Below, one piece after another: positions 1 through 10,299 of a DNA stretch of 64,000 nucleotides (its first letter is position 1; each line of letters starts with the position of its first letter). The stretch is from the NCBI GenBank assembly GCA_026008535.1, contig BRKX01000006.1, positions 9,632,501-9,696,500 of the forward strand, given 5' to 3'. The stretch is from Perilla frutescens (Eukaryota > Streptophyta > Magnoliopsida > Lamiales > Lamiaceae). Under the pieces are notes generated by a model. The model was not told the origin of the DNA, did not search any database, and saw only the letters and a list, made by a program, of their open reading frames with translations. The position numbers and the translations under genes are program-made.

Positions 1-8
1 CTCGACAC

Positions 9-3000
9 ATGACCGGCAATAAGGAGTTTCTTGAAGAATACACCACTTCAAACAAAGGCAAAGTCAGTTATGGAGGAGGAGCTCAAGGAAACATTTTCAG
101 AAAAGGTACATTAAATGTCAAACATTTTCCAAAGCTTCAGAATGTCTTACATGTTGAAGGGTTGACGGCCAACTTGATCAGCATCAGTCAGTTGTGTGAC
201 GATGGTATGCATGTCAAGTTTGATAAAAATACTTGTGAAATATTTGACAAACACGACAAATGCATAATGTTCGGAAGCCGTGCATCTGATAATTGCTACC
301 ATGCTGACAAAGATGAAACGTGCAACATGACCGTAAATGATGAAACAAAGCTGATTCATCAAAAAATCGGTCACATGAGCATGGGAAATTTGAAAAAACT
401 GATTATGTCAGATGCTGTTCGCAGTCTACCAAAACTGAATGTTGATCACGATGTTGTATGTGGTGCCTGTCAAAAGGGAAAACAAACCAGAATTTCTCAC
501 AAAAGCCTGGGTGGATGTTAAACAACAAGATGTTTCCAACTCTTACACATGGACATCATGGGTCCAGTCGATACAAAAAGTATGAGTGGTAAGAGTTTCA
601 TCCTTGTCATTGTTGATGATTTCTCAAGGTATACCTGGGTTGAATTTCTATAGGAAAAATCTGAAACATTCAAAGTCTTCAAAAGATTCTGCCAGACAAT
701 GTGTTTGCAATATGACACCAACATTGCATGCATCAGAATAGATCATGGAAGAGAATTTGAGAATGCTGCTTTCAATTATTTTTGTGAAAAGAAAGGAATA
801 CTTCATGAGATACTTCATGAGTATTCAGCTCCCAAAACTCCTGAACAAAATGGAGTAGTGGAGAGAAAGAATCAAACTCTGCAGTAAATATCATGTGCAA
901 TATTGCAGGTTAAAGGTCTCTTGAAGAAGTTGTGGGCTAAAGCTGTCAACACAGCCTGTCACATCGGGAACAGAGTCTATCTTCGACCAGGAAGAAAGGA
1001 GACACCTTATGAGCTTCTACAAGAAAGAAAGCCATATCTCAAATATTTCCATGTGTTTGGATGTGTTTGCTACATCCTGAACGACAGAGACCACCTTGGA
1101 AAGTTTGACTCTAAAAGTGATAAAGGATTGTTCTTGGGATATGCTCAAAACAGCAGAGCATTTCGTGTTCTTAACCTAAGAACCAAAGCTGTGCAAGAAT
1201 CTGTCAATGTTGTGTTTGATGATCTTGCAGGTCTGACAACTAAGTCTGAGGAAGATGATGTGTCATTTCTCCTTCATGAACCAGATGCTGCTAATAAGGA
1301 ACCAAGTGAAACTCCCAAAAGTCCCACGGGAAGTCCTGATGTCAAATCCAATGTTCCTTTTCCCTCAGCAAATGATTCAATATCCCCTCGAACACCAGAC
1401 TCAGATCCCTCCTCCGAAAGTGATGATGACCATCCTCCACTTGCTCAGTATGAACCAAGACGTGATCCTCCAAGAAGAATCAAAAGAGATCACCCAAATT
1501 CCCAAATCATTGGTGATGGATCTCAAGGAGTCAAAACAAGAACAAAAAGCTCAACCGATGTTGCTGAATTGGTCAAACAGGTTTGCATGTCATCAGTCAT
1601 TAACGTTGTGTCTATCACATGCTTTCTATCAAGTGTTGAACCTAAAAATGTCAAAGAAGCTCTAAAAAACGAATTCTGGGTAGAAGCAATGTATGATGAG
1701 TTGATTCAGTTTGTTTGAAATAATGTGTAGGAATTGGTTCCAAGGCCTGAAAATAAAAATGTAATTGGAACTAAATGGATATTTAAGAACAAGACTGATG
1801 AGTCTGGGAATGTGGTTAGAAACAAAGCCAAGCTAGTGGCACAAGGTTATACACAAGTAGAAGGAATAGACTATGATGAAACATTCGCTCCTGTTGCTAG
1901 AATAGAGTCTATACGTCTCCTACTTGCCATTGCTTGCCACATTGGGTTTACATTGCATCAAATGGATGTCAAAAGTGCATTCCTGAATGGTTTTTTGAAT
2001 GAGGAAGCCTATGTTGAACAACCAAAAGGATTTGAATGTCATGAAAAACCAAACCATGTGCTGAAACTTCACAAGGCCTTGTATGGGCTGAAACAAGCTT
2101 CTAGAGCTTGGTATGCTCGTCTTACCGAGTTTTTAATTGACTTTGGTTTTACAAGAGGCGTGGTTGATAAGACATTGTTTATCAAAAGGATCCACAAACA
2201 CATCACTGTTGCACAAATTTATGTTGATGATATTGTGTTTGGATCCACGTGTTCTAATCTCCTCAGGGTGTTTGTTGATGCAATGTACAGCACATTTGAG
2301 ATGAGCATGGTCGGCGAATTGGCCTACTTCCTTAGTCTACAAATCAAGCAAGACAAAGATGGGATTTTCATATCCTAAAGCAAGTATGCCAAAAATCTGA
2401 TCAAGCGCTTCGGACTTGAAGCTTCTAAACCTATGAAAACACTAATGGGATCCTCTGAAAAACTGAGCAAAGACGATGTTGGAGTCAATGTTGACCCAAC
2501 GATGTATAGAGGAATGATTGGAAGCCTGCTCTACTTAACTGCCAGCAGACCTGACATCATGTTCAGTGTTGGAGTATGTGCTAGATACCAAGCTCAACCC
2601 AAGGAATCTCATTTGAAAGCTGTCAAAAGAATAATTCGATATGTTGCTGGTACAGTTAACTTTGGAATCAAGTATTGTAAAGATACAAACACCAGCCTTA
2701 TTGGATACAGTGATTCAGACTGGGCAGGTGATGTTGATGATAGAAAGAGCACAAGTGGTGGTTACTTCTTTTTGGGGAACAATATGGTTTCTTGGTCAAG
2801 CAAGAAACAAAATTGCATCTCCTTGTCAACAGCTGAATCGGAATATGTTGCAGCTGCTAGTTGTTGTGCTCAGTTGGTATGGCTGAATCAAATGTTGAAA
2901 GACTATGGCATGACAAACTCATCACTAACCCTGTTGTGTGATAATGCTAGTGCAATTGAAATTTCCAAGAATCCTGTTCAACATTCACGCACTAACCATA

Positions 3001-3161
3001 TCGACATTCGACATCACTTTATCAGAGATTTGGTGGAAAAGGAGATCATAAACATCAAATACATATCCACTGAAAATCAGACGGCGGATATTTTCACCAA
3101 GCCTCTTGATTTCGAGAGATTTTCTGCCTTGAGAAAGTCTCTTGGAATGTGTTCTATTTAA
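9..3161 (+). pseudogene. SIRE-1 pol: protease tail, integrase, RT, RNase H, with six in-frame stops
   Basis: One continuous reading frame encodes the end of the aspartic protease (RHMTGN, just after the catalytic DSG, which is off the window), a GAG-pre-integrase zinc finger (HQKIGH ... CGACQKGK), the integrase core (HMDIMGP, RIDHGREFEN, PKTPEQNGVVERKNQ), reverse transcriptase (YVDD at 2220-2231) and RNase H (GYSDSDWAGD, STAESEY, LLCDN, HIDIR). The frame holds from 9 to 3161 without an indel. It is broken only by nonsense codons at 519, 651, 885, 1716, 1728 and 2376. Comparison with SIRE-2 shows that 519, 651 and 2376 were Gln codons, and 1728 is at the Trp of the conserved WELVPRP motif. It is a recently active element disabled by point mutation. 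Confidence 0.92.
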
Positions 3162-3844
3162 TTAGTTCATTTGGTTTACTGATGTTGAACTCTATGTGAG
3201 TTCTTTTTATTAAACATCAGTTGTTTATCGTGTTTTTATTTATTTATTTATTTATTTATGTTTGTCTTTTCTATTAAGTATAATTCAAGGATGACTTAAT
3301 GAAATTATCGTATTTCTACTTTTACTTAACAAAATCAGCTACTTGAAATTCCTTGTATGTATTTGTGAATGAAATACCCGTAATCCTATAAGGTGAATTA
3401 TAGTTGGGTTTGTTCACTGTTTGCTCAGTTGTAGCTGATGTTGTGATCAAAATTGCAGAAAAACGATAATTTTCAGAAAATAAATACCTAGAATTATATT
3501 TATCATGTAAGTATATCCTATATATTTATTTTTCTATTTAATAAAAAAAAATTAAATTCAGATTTGTTTAAAGAGGGCCCATGAATATCTCTGATTTGTA
3601 CTTTGGTGATAAGTACACATTCGTTTATCCCTATCCACTAAATTCGTTTTTAATTTTTAAATTTTTTATTCTTGATGTGACGATTTTGAGGAGTTCCGAG
3701 AATTGAGGGATCTTGACATCCATATCTTGAGTTAAAATTCAAATCTCTCACTCATTCTCTCTCCACCGAGTCGTTTCGTTTTCCCTTCATCTTGTCTATT
3801 TTATTTTTCCTTCTGTTTTTCTCTCAAACTTTTTCAGAACATTC
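3162..3844 (+). other. SIRE-1 spacer between pol and the third ORF
   Basis: This is AT-rich non-coding sequence with a (TTTA)n stretch near 3236-3260 and a CT-rich leader just before the ATG at 3845. No ORF or conserved motif is visible. The leader may carry a splice acceptor for a subgenomic mRNA, as proposed for third ORFs of SIRE elements, but no site can be assigned. Confidence 0.5.
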
Positions 3845-5733
3845 ATGGCGGATCCGAATGACTTAGCTGCTATGTTTCAAATGATGAAACAAATGTTGGA
3901 GAAAACCATGGGCACTCCATCTTCAACTTCAGTTCCCGCTGGAACTTCAACATCAACCCCCACAGTCACTGTAACACCTGGAGTGCGTGAGGAAGGTACA
4001 AAATTTGAGTCGGAGAAGCCCTCATCCCCTCCGACCGAACAAACTGATTCTCCGATGAAGGAAGCTGAAATTCCCGAAGGGGTTCAAGTGTTAAATCCAA
4101 CACCACTTCAACAAGTACTCTTAGGAGAAGAAGAAAACCCCATAGATCCTGATCTTGGGGTACACATTCAAGCTATCACCAGCAAGAAGAAGAAGGTCAG
4201 GCCAACTCGTAAGTCTAAGAGGCTTCACAGTTCTCAAGACACTGAAAAGGAAGAGATTGAAAAAACTAGCAAAAAGGCTAGGAGAACTCTGAAGATGGAG
4301 ACCAAGCTGGTGCGGTCTTTACAGGATGAGTCTGATGAAGAAGAAAATCTTCCCGAAGACTCTCCCATTAAAGCCCCTGCGGATGTTGAAGTGGATGCTG
4401 AACAAGAAACTGCTTCGGAGATTCCTGAAACTGTCAAGAAAGAAGTTTCTTCTAAGGATGTGACGAAAGCAACCTCTCCCACCTCTTCTCATGATCTTGT
4501 CTCTTCCGACACTGCACGAGATGTTATCTCCCCTACCCCGTCAGGCAATGTCAAAGATGATGATGAGTCTGAAGATTCTGAACCAGTCTACCCACCAGGT
4601 TCCCCTCATGACGTTACTTCTGCTATTAGTAAGATTTTTTACTCTAAACATGCTAAGGATCAATACAAAATTATGTGCAATCGTCATGTGCGCGTTGAGA
4701 AACAAATTGATGTCTTAAGCTTTAAGAAGTATGGCATGGATGTGTTTTTGAAAGAGAAGGGTCTGTGGAAAGCTGTTTCATCTCTGTCAACTTTTGAGCC
4801 TGATGTGATTGTTGAATTCTATGCCAATGTGTCTCTGGATATGGGTGATCATACAAGGAGCAAATATGGGGAAATTTATATGCGTGATCATGTGTTTAAG
4901 TTTAATCAGATGGTGATCAACAATTTCTTGGGTCTAGGTAATGACAATGATGTCGTTAGTCTAGATCTTATTGATGATGTTGTGTCGACTATTACTGTTG
5001 GATTGGTAACCAAGTGGACAAATAAAATTTCCACTTCTAAGCTTACATTTTTATATTCTGTTTTAAACAAGATTATTGTGTGTAACTGGTTACCTACCAC
5101 TAACACTTCAGTCCTCACTGTTGATCAAGCATTTCTGCTCTTTAAACTTGGCACTAAGATCCCCTTCAGTCTCGGATACTACATATTTGACTATGTGATG
5201 AAAGCTGCTACAAAGACCTGCAACACCAGCATCCTTCCTTTTCCCTGCCTCATCTATGCAATTATGGTTGAGCAAGGTATGAAGCTAAACAAGAAGAAGA
5301 TAGTCACTGAAACATCGACTATCACAATTGTCAAACCAAAAGGGAATGATGATCGAGTGATGGATCTCCCTTACAACCTTGCTCTAAGTTCCACAGCTGC
5401 CTCCAGAGATGTTGATCAGGATGTTGGCATAGAGACAACTCTCTCCTCTCCACGATCTGAAAGTGAATTAGCTAGTGCATCTTCACATTTGGTGCATTTT
5501 CTGTGCAAGTGTTAAATTCTTTTCTCAAGCAGATAGACTCTATGATCCATCAAAGCACAGTCCTCACCAATGCTATGGTTGAACATCGCCAAGCTCTGCG
5601 AAGTGCACTTTCTACACAAAAAGGGGGAGTAGATGCTGCCACCGTCGCTGGTGATGATGATGTTGCTGATGGTGCTGAAGGAAAGAAGGCTGGAAAGTCC
5701 GTGACCAAGCCTAAGGGGAAGAAGAAAATATGA
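3845..5733 (+). pseudogene. SIRE-1 third ORF, 'putative plant transposon protein' domain, with one frameshift
   Basis: The start MADPNDLAAMFQMMKQM matches the start of the homologous SIRE-2 ORF (MADQKPNHLQAMMMMLQQMM). The first ~200 residues are low-complexity Ser/Thr/Pro and acidic sequence with basic patches. Residues from about 260 to 480 form a globular domain (motifs FYANVSLDMGD, FLGLGNDN, CNWLPTTN, LPFPCLIYAI). I take this domain for the 'putative plant transposon protein' family (Pfam Transposase_32), from memory. A frameshift near 5500 separates residues 1-556 (stop at 5515) from the C-terminal tail at 5503-5733, which ends in a Lys/Gly-rich stretch. The position matches the 'envelope-like' ORF of SIRE elements. 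I see no clear signal peptide or membrane segment. Confidence 0.8.
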
Positions 5734-6298
5734 ATTTTCTTTATCAAAAACAATTTAATTTGGTTATGTATTGTGCTGGACACAAGTTTATTTTGGATGT
5801 GTTTACATCCTTGTTGGTCTTTTGATGTGCATGGACACATTTTATTTTTATTGTTGGGTATCCATGATTGTATATCCTTGGATATTTTTGGTTTAATCAT
5901 CAGCATGAGTTGATGATTTTGCTATATATTTCGTATGCATATTTTAATGTGTGATGTTTTATGTTGAGAAAGTTTTCAACATTGTTATTCTGTTTTTCAC
6001 ATAACTTATAGTATGTGATGATTTATGTTGGGAATGGTCTCAACATTGTGATTGTGTTCGCACGTTTTTTTTTAAATGTGTGATGTTTGTTGAGAATATT
6101 CTCAACATTGCTATTATATAGGGGATTATACCCACTAAATTTGTATTTTATTTTACAGATAATAACCTAAGGGGGAGCAGACCTTAAGGCGGAGTTTTTT
6201 GAACTCCAATATTTTTGATCGTATTCCGCTGTGGCTCAAATCATGTATATATTGAGCATAATGTTTTGTGCAGAAAGGATAAACTTAAGGGGGAGATT
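5734..6298 (+). repeat. SIRE-1 3' non-coding region with tandem palindromic units and polypurine tracts
   Basis: Three imperfect units of about 60-90 bp between 5940 and 6115 each contain an inverted repeat of the form GTTGAGAA..TTCTCAAC. The last (6088-6107) is a perfect 20-bp palindrome. They are followed by AGGGGGAG tracts at about 6171 and 6288; the second directly precedes the LTR and is the likely plus-strand primer. SIRE-2 has an equivalent array at 7804-7925. Confidence 0.7.
6286..6298 (+). promoter_or_regulatory. Polypurine tract of SIRE-1
   Basis: The purine tract AAGGGGGAGA lies immediately 5' of the 3' LTR, the expected place for the plus-strand primer of a retrotransposon. The matching tract of SIRE-2 is on the minus strand at about 7641-7656. 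Confidence 0.8.
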
Positions 6299-6462
6299 GT
6301 TTAGTATGCCGTGTTCCAAATGATGTTATCACTTTGTTGATAACATTGCAATCAATGTCGCACCTAATGTTGTCCGTCATTCTCGGCACACCGAGTATAA
6401 CACTCGGATCTCTAACCTTATCCTTTCCTAGTATTTTGGATTAATTTATTTTAAATTAATCT
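6299..6462 (+). repeat. First part of the SIRE-1 3' LTR, cut by SIRE-2
   Basis: The LTR begins TGTTTAGTATGCC right after the polypurine tract. It continues to AATCT at 6458-6462, the target duplication of the SIRE-2 insertion. The remainder of the LTR, ending ..CAAATTCTAACA, is on the opposite strand at 22210-23112. The two parts total about 1.06 kb, close to the 1.18-kb LTR of SIRE-2. Confidence 0.82.
6458..6462. repeat. Target-site duplication of SIRE-2 (copy at its 3' end)
   Basis: AATCT flanks the SIRE-2 3' LTR. The base-for-base complement AGATT flanks the 5' LTR at 23108-23112. In the orientation of the element both read AGATT, so both LTRs come from one insertion. Confidence 0.85.
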
Positions 6463-7640
6463 TATTGGAATTTGTTGCCACAAACACTGAAATTAGATAC
6501 AGATTCGTAATGTCAAACTCAATGTTAAAGACAGTTATCACAACTTATCTTAACACAAATATGCTAGAAATAAAATACACAAGAATACACGATAAATTTT
6601 TTAAATCATACACAACATGTACATGATTGCCACAGGGCGAAATTATACTATTAAGAGTACAAAATTTTCAAGCCGTTAATGTTAGACGCGAAGGCTCTTA
6701 ACACTACAACAACATTACAAGTTCTAATCTAGTCTATCACTAAAAAGAACTAAAACATATAAATTGACATCCCGTCAATTCATATACAAACAACAACATA
6801 CAACTTGACATCCCGTCAGTTCATATGCAAACTATATCATACAAGTTGACATCCCGTCGACTTGTATACAAACAACAACATACAAATTGACATCCCGTCA
6901 GTTCATATGCAAACTACAACATACAGATTGACATCCTGTCAATTTGTATACAACCTAGTAAAGGTTTCACAACCTTGCTATCTATCCTAACTTGTACAAT
7001 CTATTCTTTGAAAGGATTGAACAACAATAAACATTAAGATAGAAGAAGGAACGAAGAACGAAACCTAAACTAAGTTTGTGACTTAAGCTTTCTTTAATCT
7101 TCACACAGCGGAAAACGGAATGAGCTTGAATAAGTCTTCAAGTGTCGAACACATCCCTTATATGCTTCTTCACTTGAATCCAGCACGGTCCATGATTTCT
7201 CTTTCTTGAACATGGGTTGACAATAACCGCTTCACTCCATGACTTCATCGTTGATGGAAGAAACCGCCTCCAAGGCGTGGTTGATAGCTTCCCCACGTTC
7301 ATGTTCTTTTTCTAAATATCCAGCAAATATAATTTTCTGAAAAGAAAAAGAATTAAATAGAGAAACCGCTAGACCTAAACAATAGAAGATAGAGTTTTGA
7401 CTTTGTCAAACTCTATTTTAAATAATATATCTAATATGTATATATCCAATTATTTGAAATATTAATTTCGTGGATATACACATATATTTTAAGATATATA
7501 TAAAGTTATTTTATTTATTAAAATAATAAATAAACTAGAAAAGGATAAGATTAGTTACGACTATGTCATAGACAATGTCACAGGAAGTCTGTCTGACATC
7601 GAGTGCAACATTGAACATCAATGTCATACAGTACTCAACA
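6463..7640 (-). repeat. 3' LTR of SIRE-2
   Basis: Read on the minus strand the LTR starts TGTTGAGTACTGTATGAC at 7640 and ends at 6463 with GGCAACAAATTCCAATA, one base off the expected CA end. It is the same length as the LTR at 23113-24291 (1178 and 1179 bp). I counted about 12-14 differences in the first ~600 bp, or about 98% identity, which indicates a young insertion. A TATA-like ATATAAGG lies at about 7160-7170, followed downstream by five ~40-bp repeats. Confidence 0.9.
6758..6962 (-). repeat. Tandem ~40-bp repeats with palindromic core in the SIRE-2 LTR
   Basis: There are five units, each with an imperfect palindrome around TTGACGGGATGTCAA, alternating with GTATGTTGTTGTTTGTATA-like spacers. 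The same five units are in the other LTR at about 23805-23995. They lie downstream of the TATA-like box, so they should be in the transcript as well as in DNA. Confidence 0.85.
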
Positions 7641-8156
7641 ATCTCCCCCTTAATCTTAGCCTTTCTGCACAAAACATACAACTCAATATATTTTGTACAG
7701 TTAGAGTCGCAGCGGAAAATGGAGATCTTAAAATCTCCCCCTTAAGGGTTACTCCCCCTTAATTAGATCATCATATAATAGGAACTTGTCCTATTATAAA
7801 ATCAGTGTTGAACAGAAAGTACAACACAACAATATCAATGTTGAACTAAACATTCAACACATAATATCAATGTTGAACTCAACGTTCAACACACAATATC
7901 AATGTTGAACTCATCCTTCAACATACAATAATCAAGACATATTGATCATTCAATATCTCAAAACAAATTCAATATGCATAATCATAAGCATATAAAAACA
8001 AGAACACAATCATAAATTGCATTCAACAACAAAAACCAAGATATGCATGAAATGCATATCAAAAACCATATGTCCAGCACATATGAAAACAGAAAACATT
8101 AAACATTATTTTTAACAAAAAAAAGTTTTAAATTTCAGAAGCTTAAACATTAAGCT
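7641..8156 (-). other. SIRE-2 3' non-coding region with polypurine tracts and tandem repeats
   Basis: On the minus strand the region runs from the end of the third ORF to the LTR. It has four ~42-bp units at 7804-7925, each with GTTGAA...TTCAAC inverted halves. Three purine tracts of the AAGGGGGAG type follow (about 7755, 7737 and 7645). The last abuts the LTR and is the likely plus-strand primer site. Confidence 0.75.
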
Positions 8157-9835
8157 TCACATCATCTTCATTTTTCCTTTGGCTGCACCTTTTCTCCCCT
8201 TTGCTTTACCAGCAACACTCGGTCCAGCATCTGTGTCACCAGCATCCGCATCCTCACCATCAGCATCATCATCCACTCCCCCTTTTTGTGTAGAAAGGAG
8301 AGTCAGAAAAGAATCTCGAGCCTTGGTGAGTTGACCAATCACATGATCAAGCAGAGCAATTTGATGTTGAAAAGACTCCAGCGGCATCATGACGATGGGA
8401 ATGGAAGGCGTGGAGGCAACATCAGGATAGACATCAGATTGGGAAGGAGCAGGGGTACCTTCGGCAGAAGGAGGCACTGGATTTGCAGCATCATGAGGAT
8501 AAGAAAGATCAATGATCATGTCATCATTCCCCTTGGGCTTCATTATGGAGAAGGTGGATTGCTCAGACAACATACTCTTCTTGCGTTCCTTTAACCCTTG
8601 GCTCTTAAGGATCCCATAGATCAAACATGGGAAAGGAAGCAAGTTCGAGGAACTTGACTTAGAGGCAGCTTTCAAAGTAGCATCAAAGATGTATGCACCA
8701 AGGTTGAAAGGAAGCTGAGTTCCTATATTGTACAGGAGAATGGCCTGATCAACTGTGATGATAGAGGCATTCGATGTGGGCAGCCAATTGCACATTGCAA
8801 GCTTGTATAACAATGAGTAAAAGAATGTTAACTTGGAAGCAGACACTTTGTTGAGCCATTTCGAAACCAAACCTCCAGTAATAACATTCACCACATCATC
8901 AATCAAATCCAAAGACATGATTGTATCCTCATTGCCCAACTCAAGAAACGTGTTAATAACATTAGGGGAAAACTTATAGATTTTATCCCTAACAAACACA
9001 GTTCCAAAACACAGTTTAGAGGGATCTCCCATATTAGAAATGATGTTAGCATAAAATTCATGAATAACATCAGGATCATACGACACTAACGACGTAACAG
9101 ATTTCCATAAACTTCTATCATTTTCTCAACCTTAAGAGTTCTCTTAACATAAAGAGCATGGGATTTCTTAGCCTTTTCAGAATAGAAAGTCTTACTGAAG
9201 GCTTGCGTGACATCAAGCGGAGAGTCCTCATCTGTGCCGGAATCCTCGTCCCCCGGCTCAGCAGTAGGACTGACATTCCGTGTAACATCAGCAGGAGGAG
9301 AAGTAGGAACTTGTTCACTAGTGGAGTCGGACTCATCTCTCAGCGACTTGGAGGTAGCCTTAGACCCTTCCTTCTTCACCTTCTTGGAGGAGACGACCTC
9401 AAGTTTGTCAGTGTCATCACTGTGAAGTCACTTCGATTTCCTTGTCAGTGGAGAAGTCTTCACCATTTTTGACAGAGATTGTAGATGTGAAGTGGCTTCC
9501 GGGTCAATTAGATTTGTGGAATTTCCAAGCACATTCATCCTAATCGGCTTAGGGTTTAGGATCTCGGTTCTAGGAGGAATAATGAGATCGGGATGAACTT
9601 CAGCTTCAGTTGGCATCGCCTTTGATGTTGAAGGCTCAGTGACATTCGCTGTAGTTGGTTCTGCCTGAGCAGTTGGAGGTGCAATGTCAGGGGTCTGAGT
9701 TGATGTTGCAGAGAGTGGGGGTTGTACTGCAGCAGCCGGAGTTGAGGCCGATGATGGGGATCCTTTTGTGAGCTCCATCATTTGCTGCAACATCATCATC
9801 ATGGCTTGTAGATGATTAGGTTTTTGGTCCGCCAT
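8157..9835 (-). pseudogene. SIRE-2 third ORF, frameshifted
   Basis: This is the homologue of the SIRE-1 ORF at 3845. It starts at 9835 (MADQKPNHLQAMM) and breaks into three frames: 9835-9428, 9379-9086 and 9086-8157. The globular domain is in the last part (motifs FYANIISNMGD, FLELGNEDT, CNWLPTSNAS, LPFPCLIYGI). An acidic, Gly-rich tail ends in a Lys/Arg-rich stretch. The shared domain boundaries of the two elements suggest a protein of about 600 residues. Its function is unknown. Confidence 0.8.
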
Positions 9836-10299
9836 GGATGAAAAAAGAGAGAAAATTGTTTTGAGGAGATGGAGAAGATGAATCGTTTGGAGAGAGAAAA
9901 TCTAATCAGATATGGAGAGAGAGAGAGGTTTTGAATTGAAAAAGAGATAAAGACAAATCACTTTATTATATTAAAATAATGAAAGTGATATCTCTCATTC
10001 TCTCTCTCTTATCATATCAAAAGATATGCGGATAAGTATATCTGCTTATCAACAAAAATTCAATTATTTATTATTTAAACACTAAATAATAAATAAAAAA
10101 TTAAAAAATAATAAAAATAAAAACAAATTCTGAAAATAAATAAAACTAATGGAGACGAGTCATGATTGAATAAATTCTCATGAATTGATTCATAAAAAAT
10201 CATATCATCGTACCATAGTTTTTATTAATAATTTCAGAATTACAGAACCTGATGTCAAAGGTCATAATATTGACTTTAACATCAGGATGTCAGCATTGA
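9836..10299 (-). other. SIRE-2 spacer between pol and the third ORF
   Basis: This is AT-rich non-coding sequence with GA-rich stretches around 9836-9950 (CT-rich in the element's sense) just before the third ORF, as in SIRE-1 at 3162-3844. No gene is visible. Confidence 0.5.

Larger units (their letters stand above)
1..6462 (+). mobile_element. SIRE-type Ty1/copia retrotransposon 1 (SIRE-1), 5'-truncated by the window edge
   Basis: The order of parts is protease tail, integrase, reverse transcriptase, RNase H, a third ORF, a polypurine tract and the start of a 3' LTR. That order, and an extra ORF after pol, is typical of the SIRE lineage of Ty1/copia. The 5' LTR, gag and protease active site lie left of the window. 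The 3' LTR starts at 6299 and stops at 6462, where SIRE-2 begins. Its missing end is at 22210-23112 in reverse orientation (see the inversion entry). The element is non-functional because of several stop codons. Confidence 0.9.

Noticed and set aside
7801..7925. Tandem ~42-bp units with regular spacing, considered as a CRISPR-like array
   Set aside because: The units are diverged, contain no unique spacers, and sit in a plant retrotransposon.
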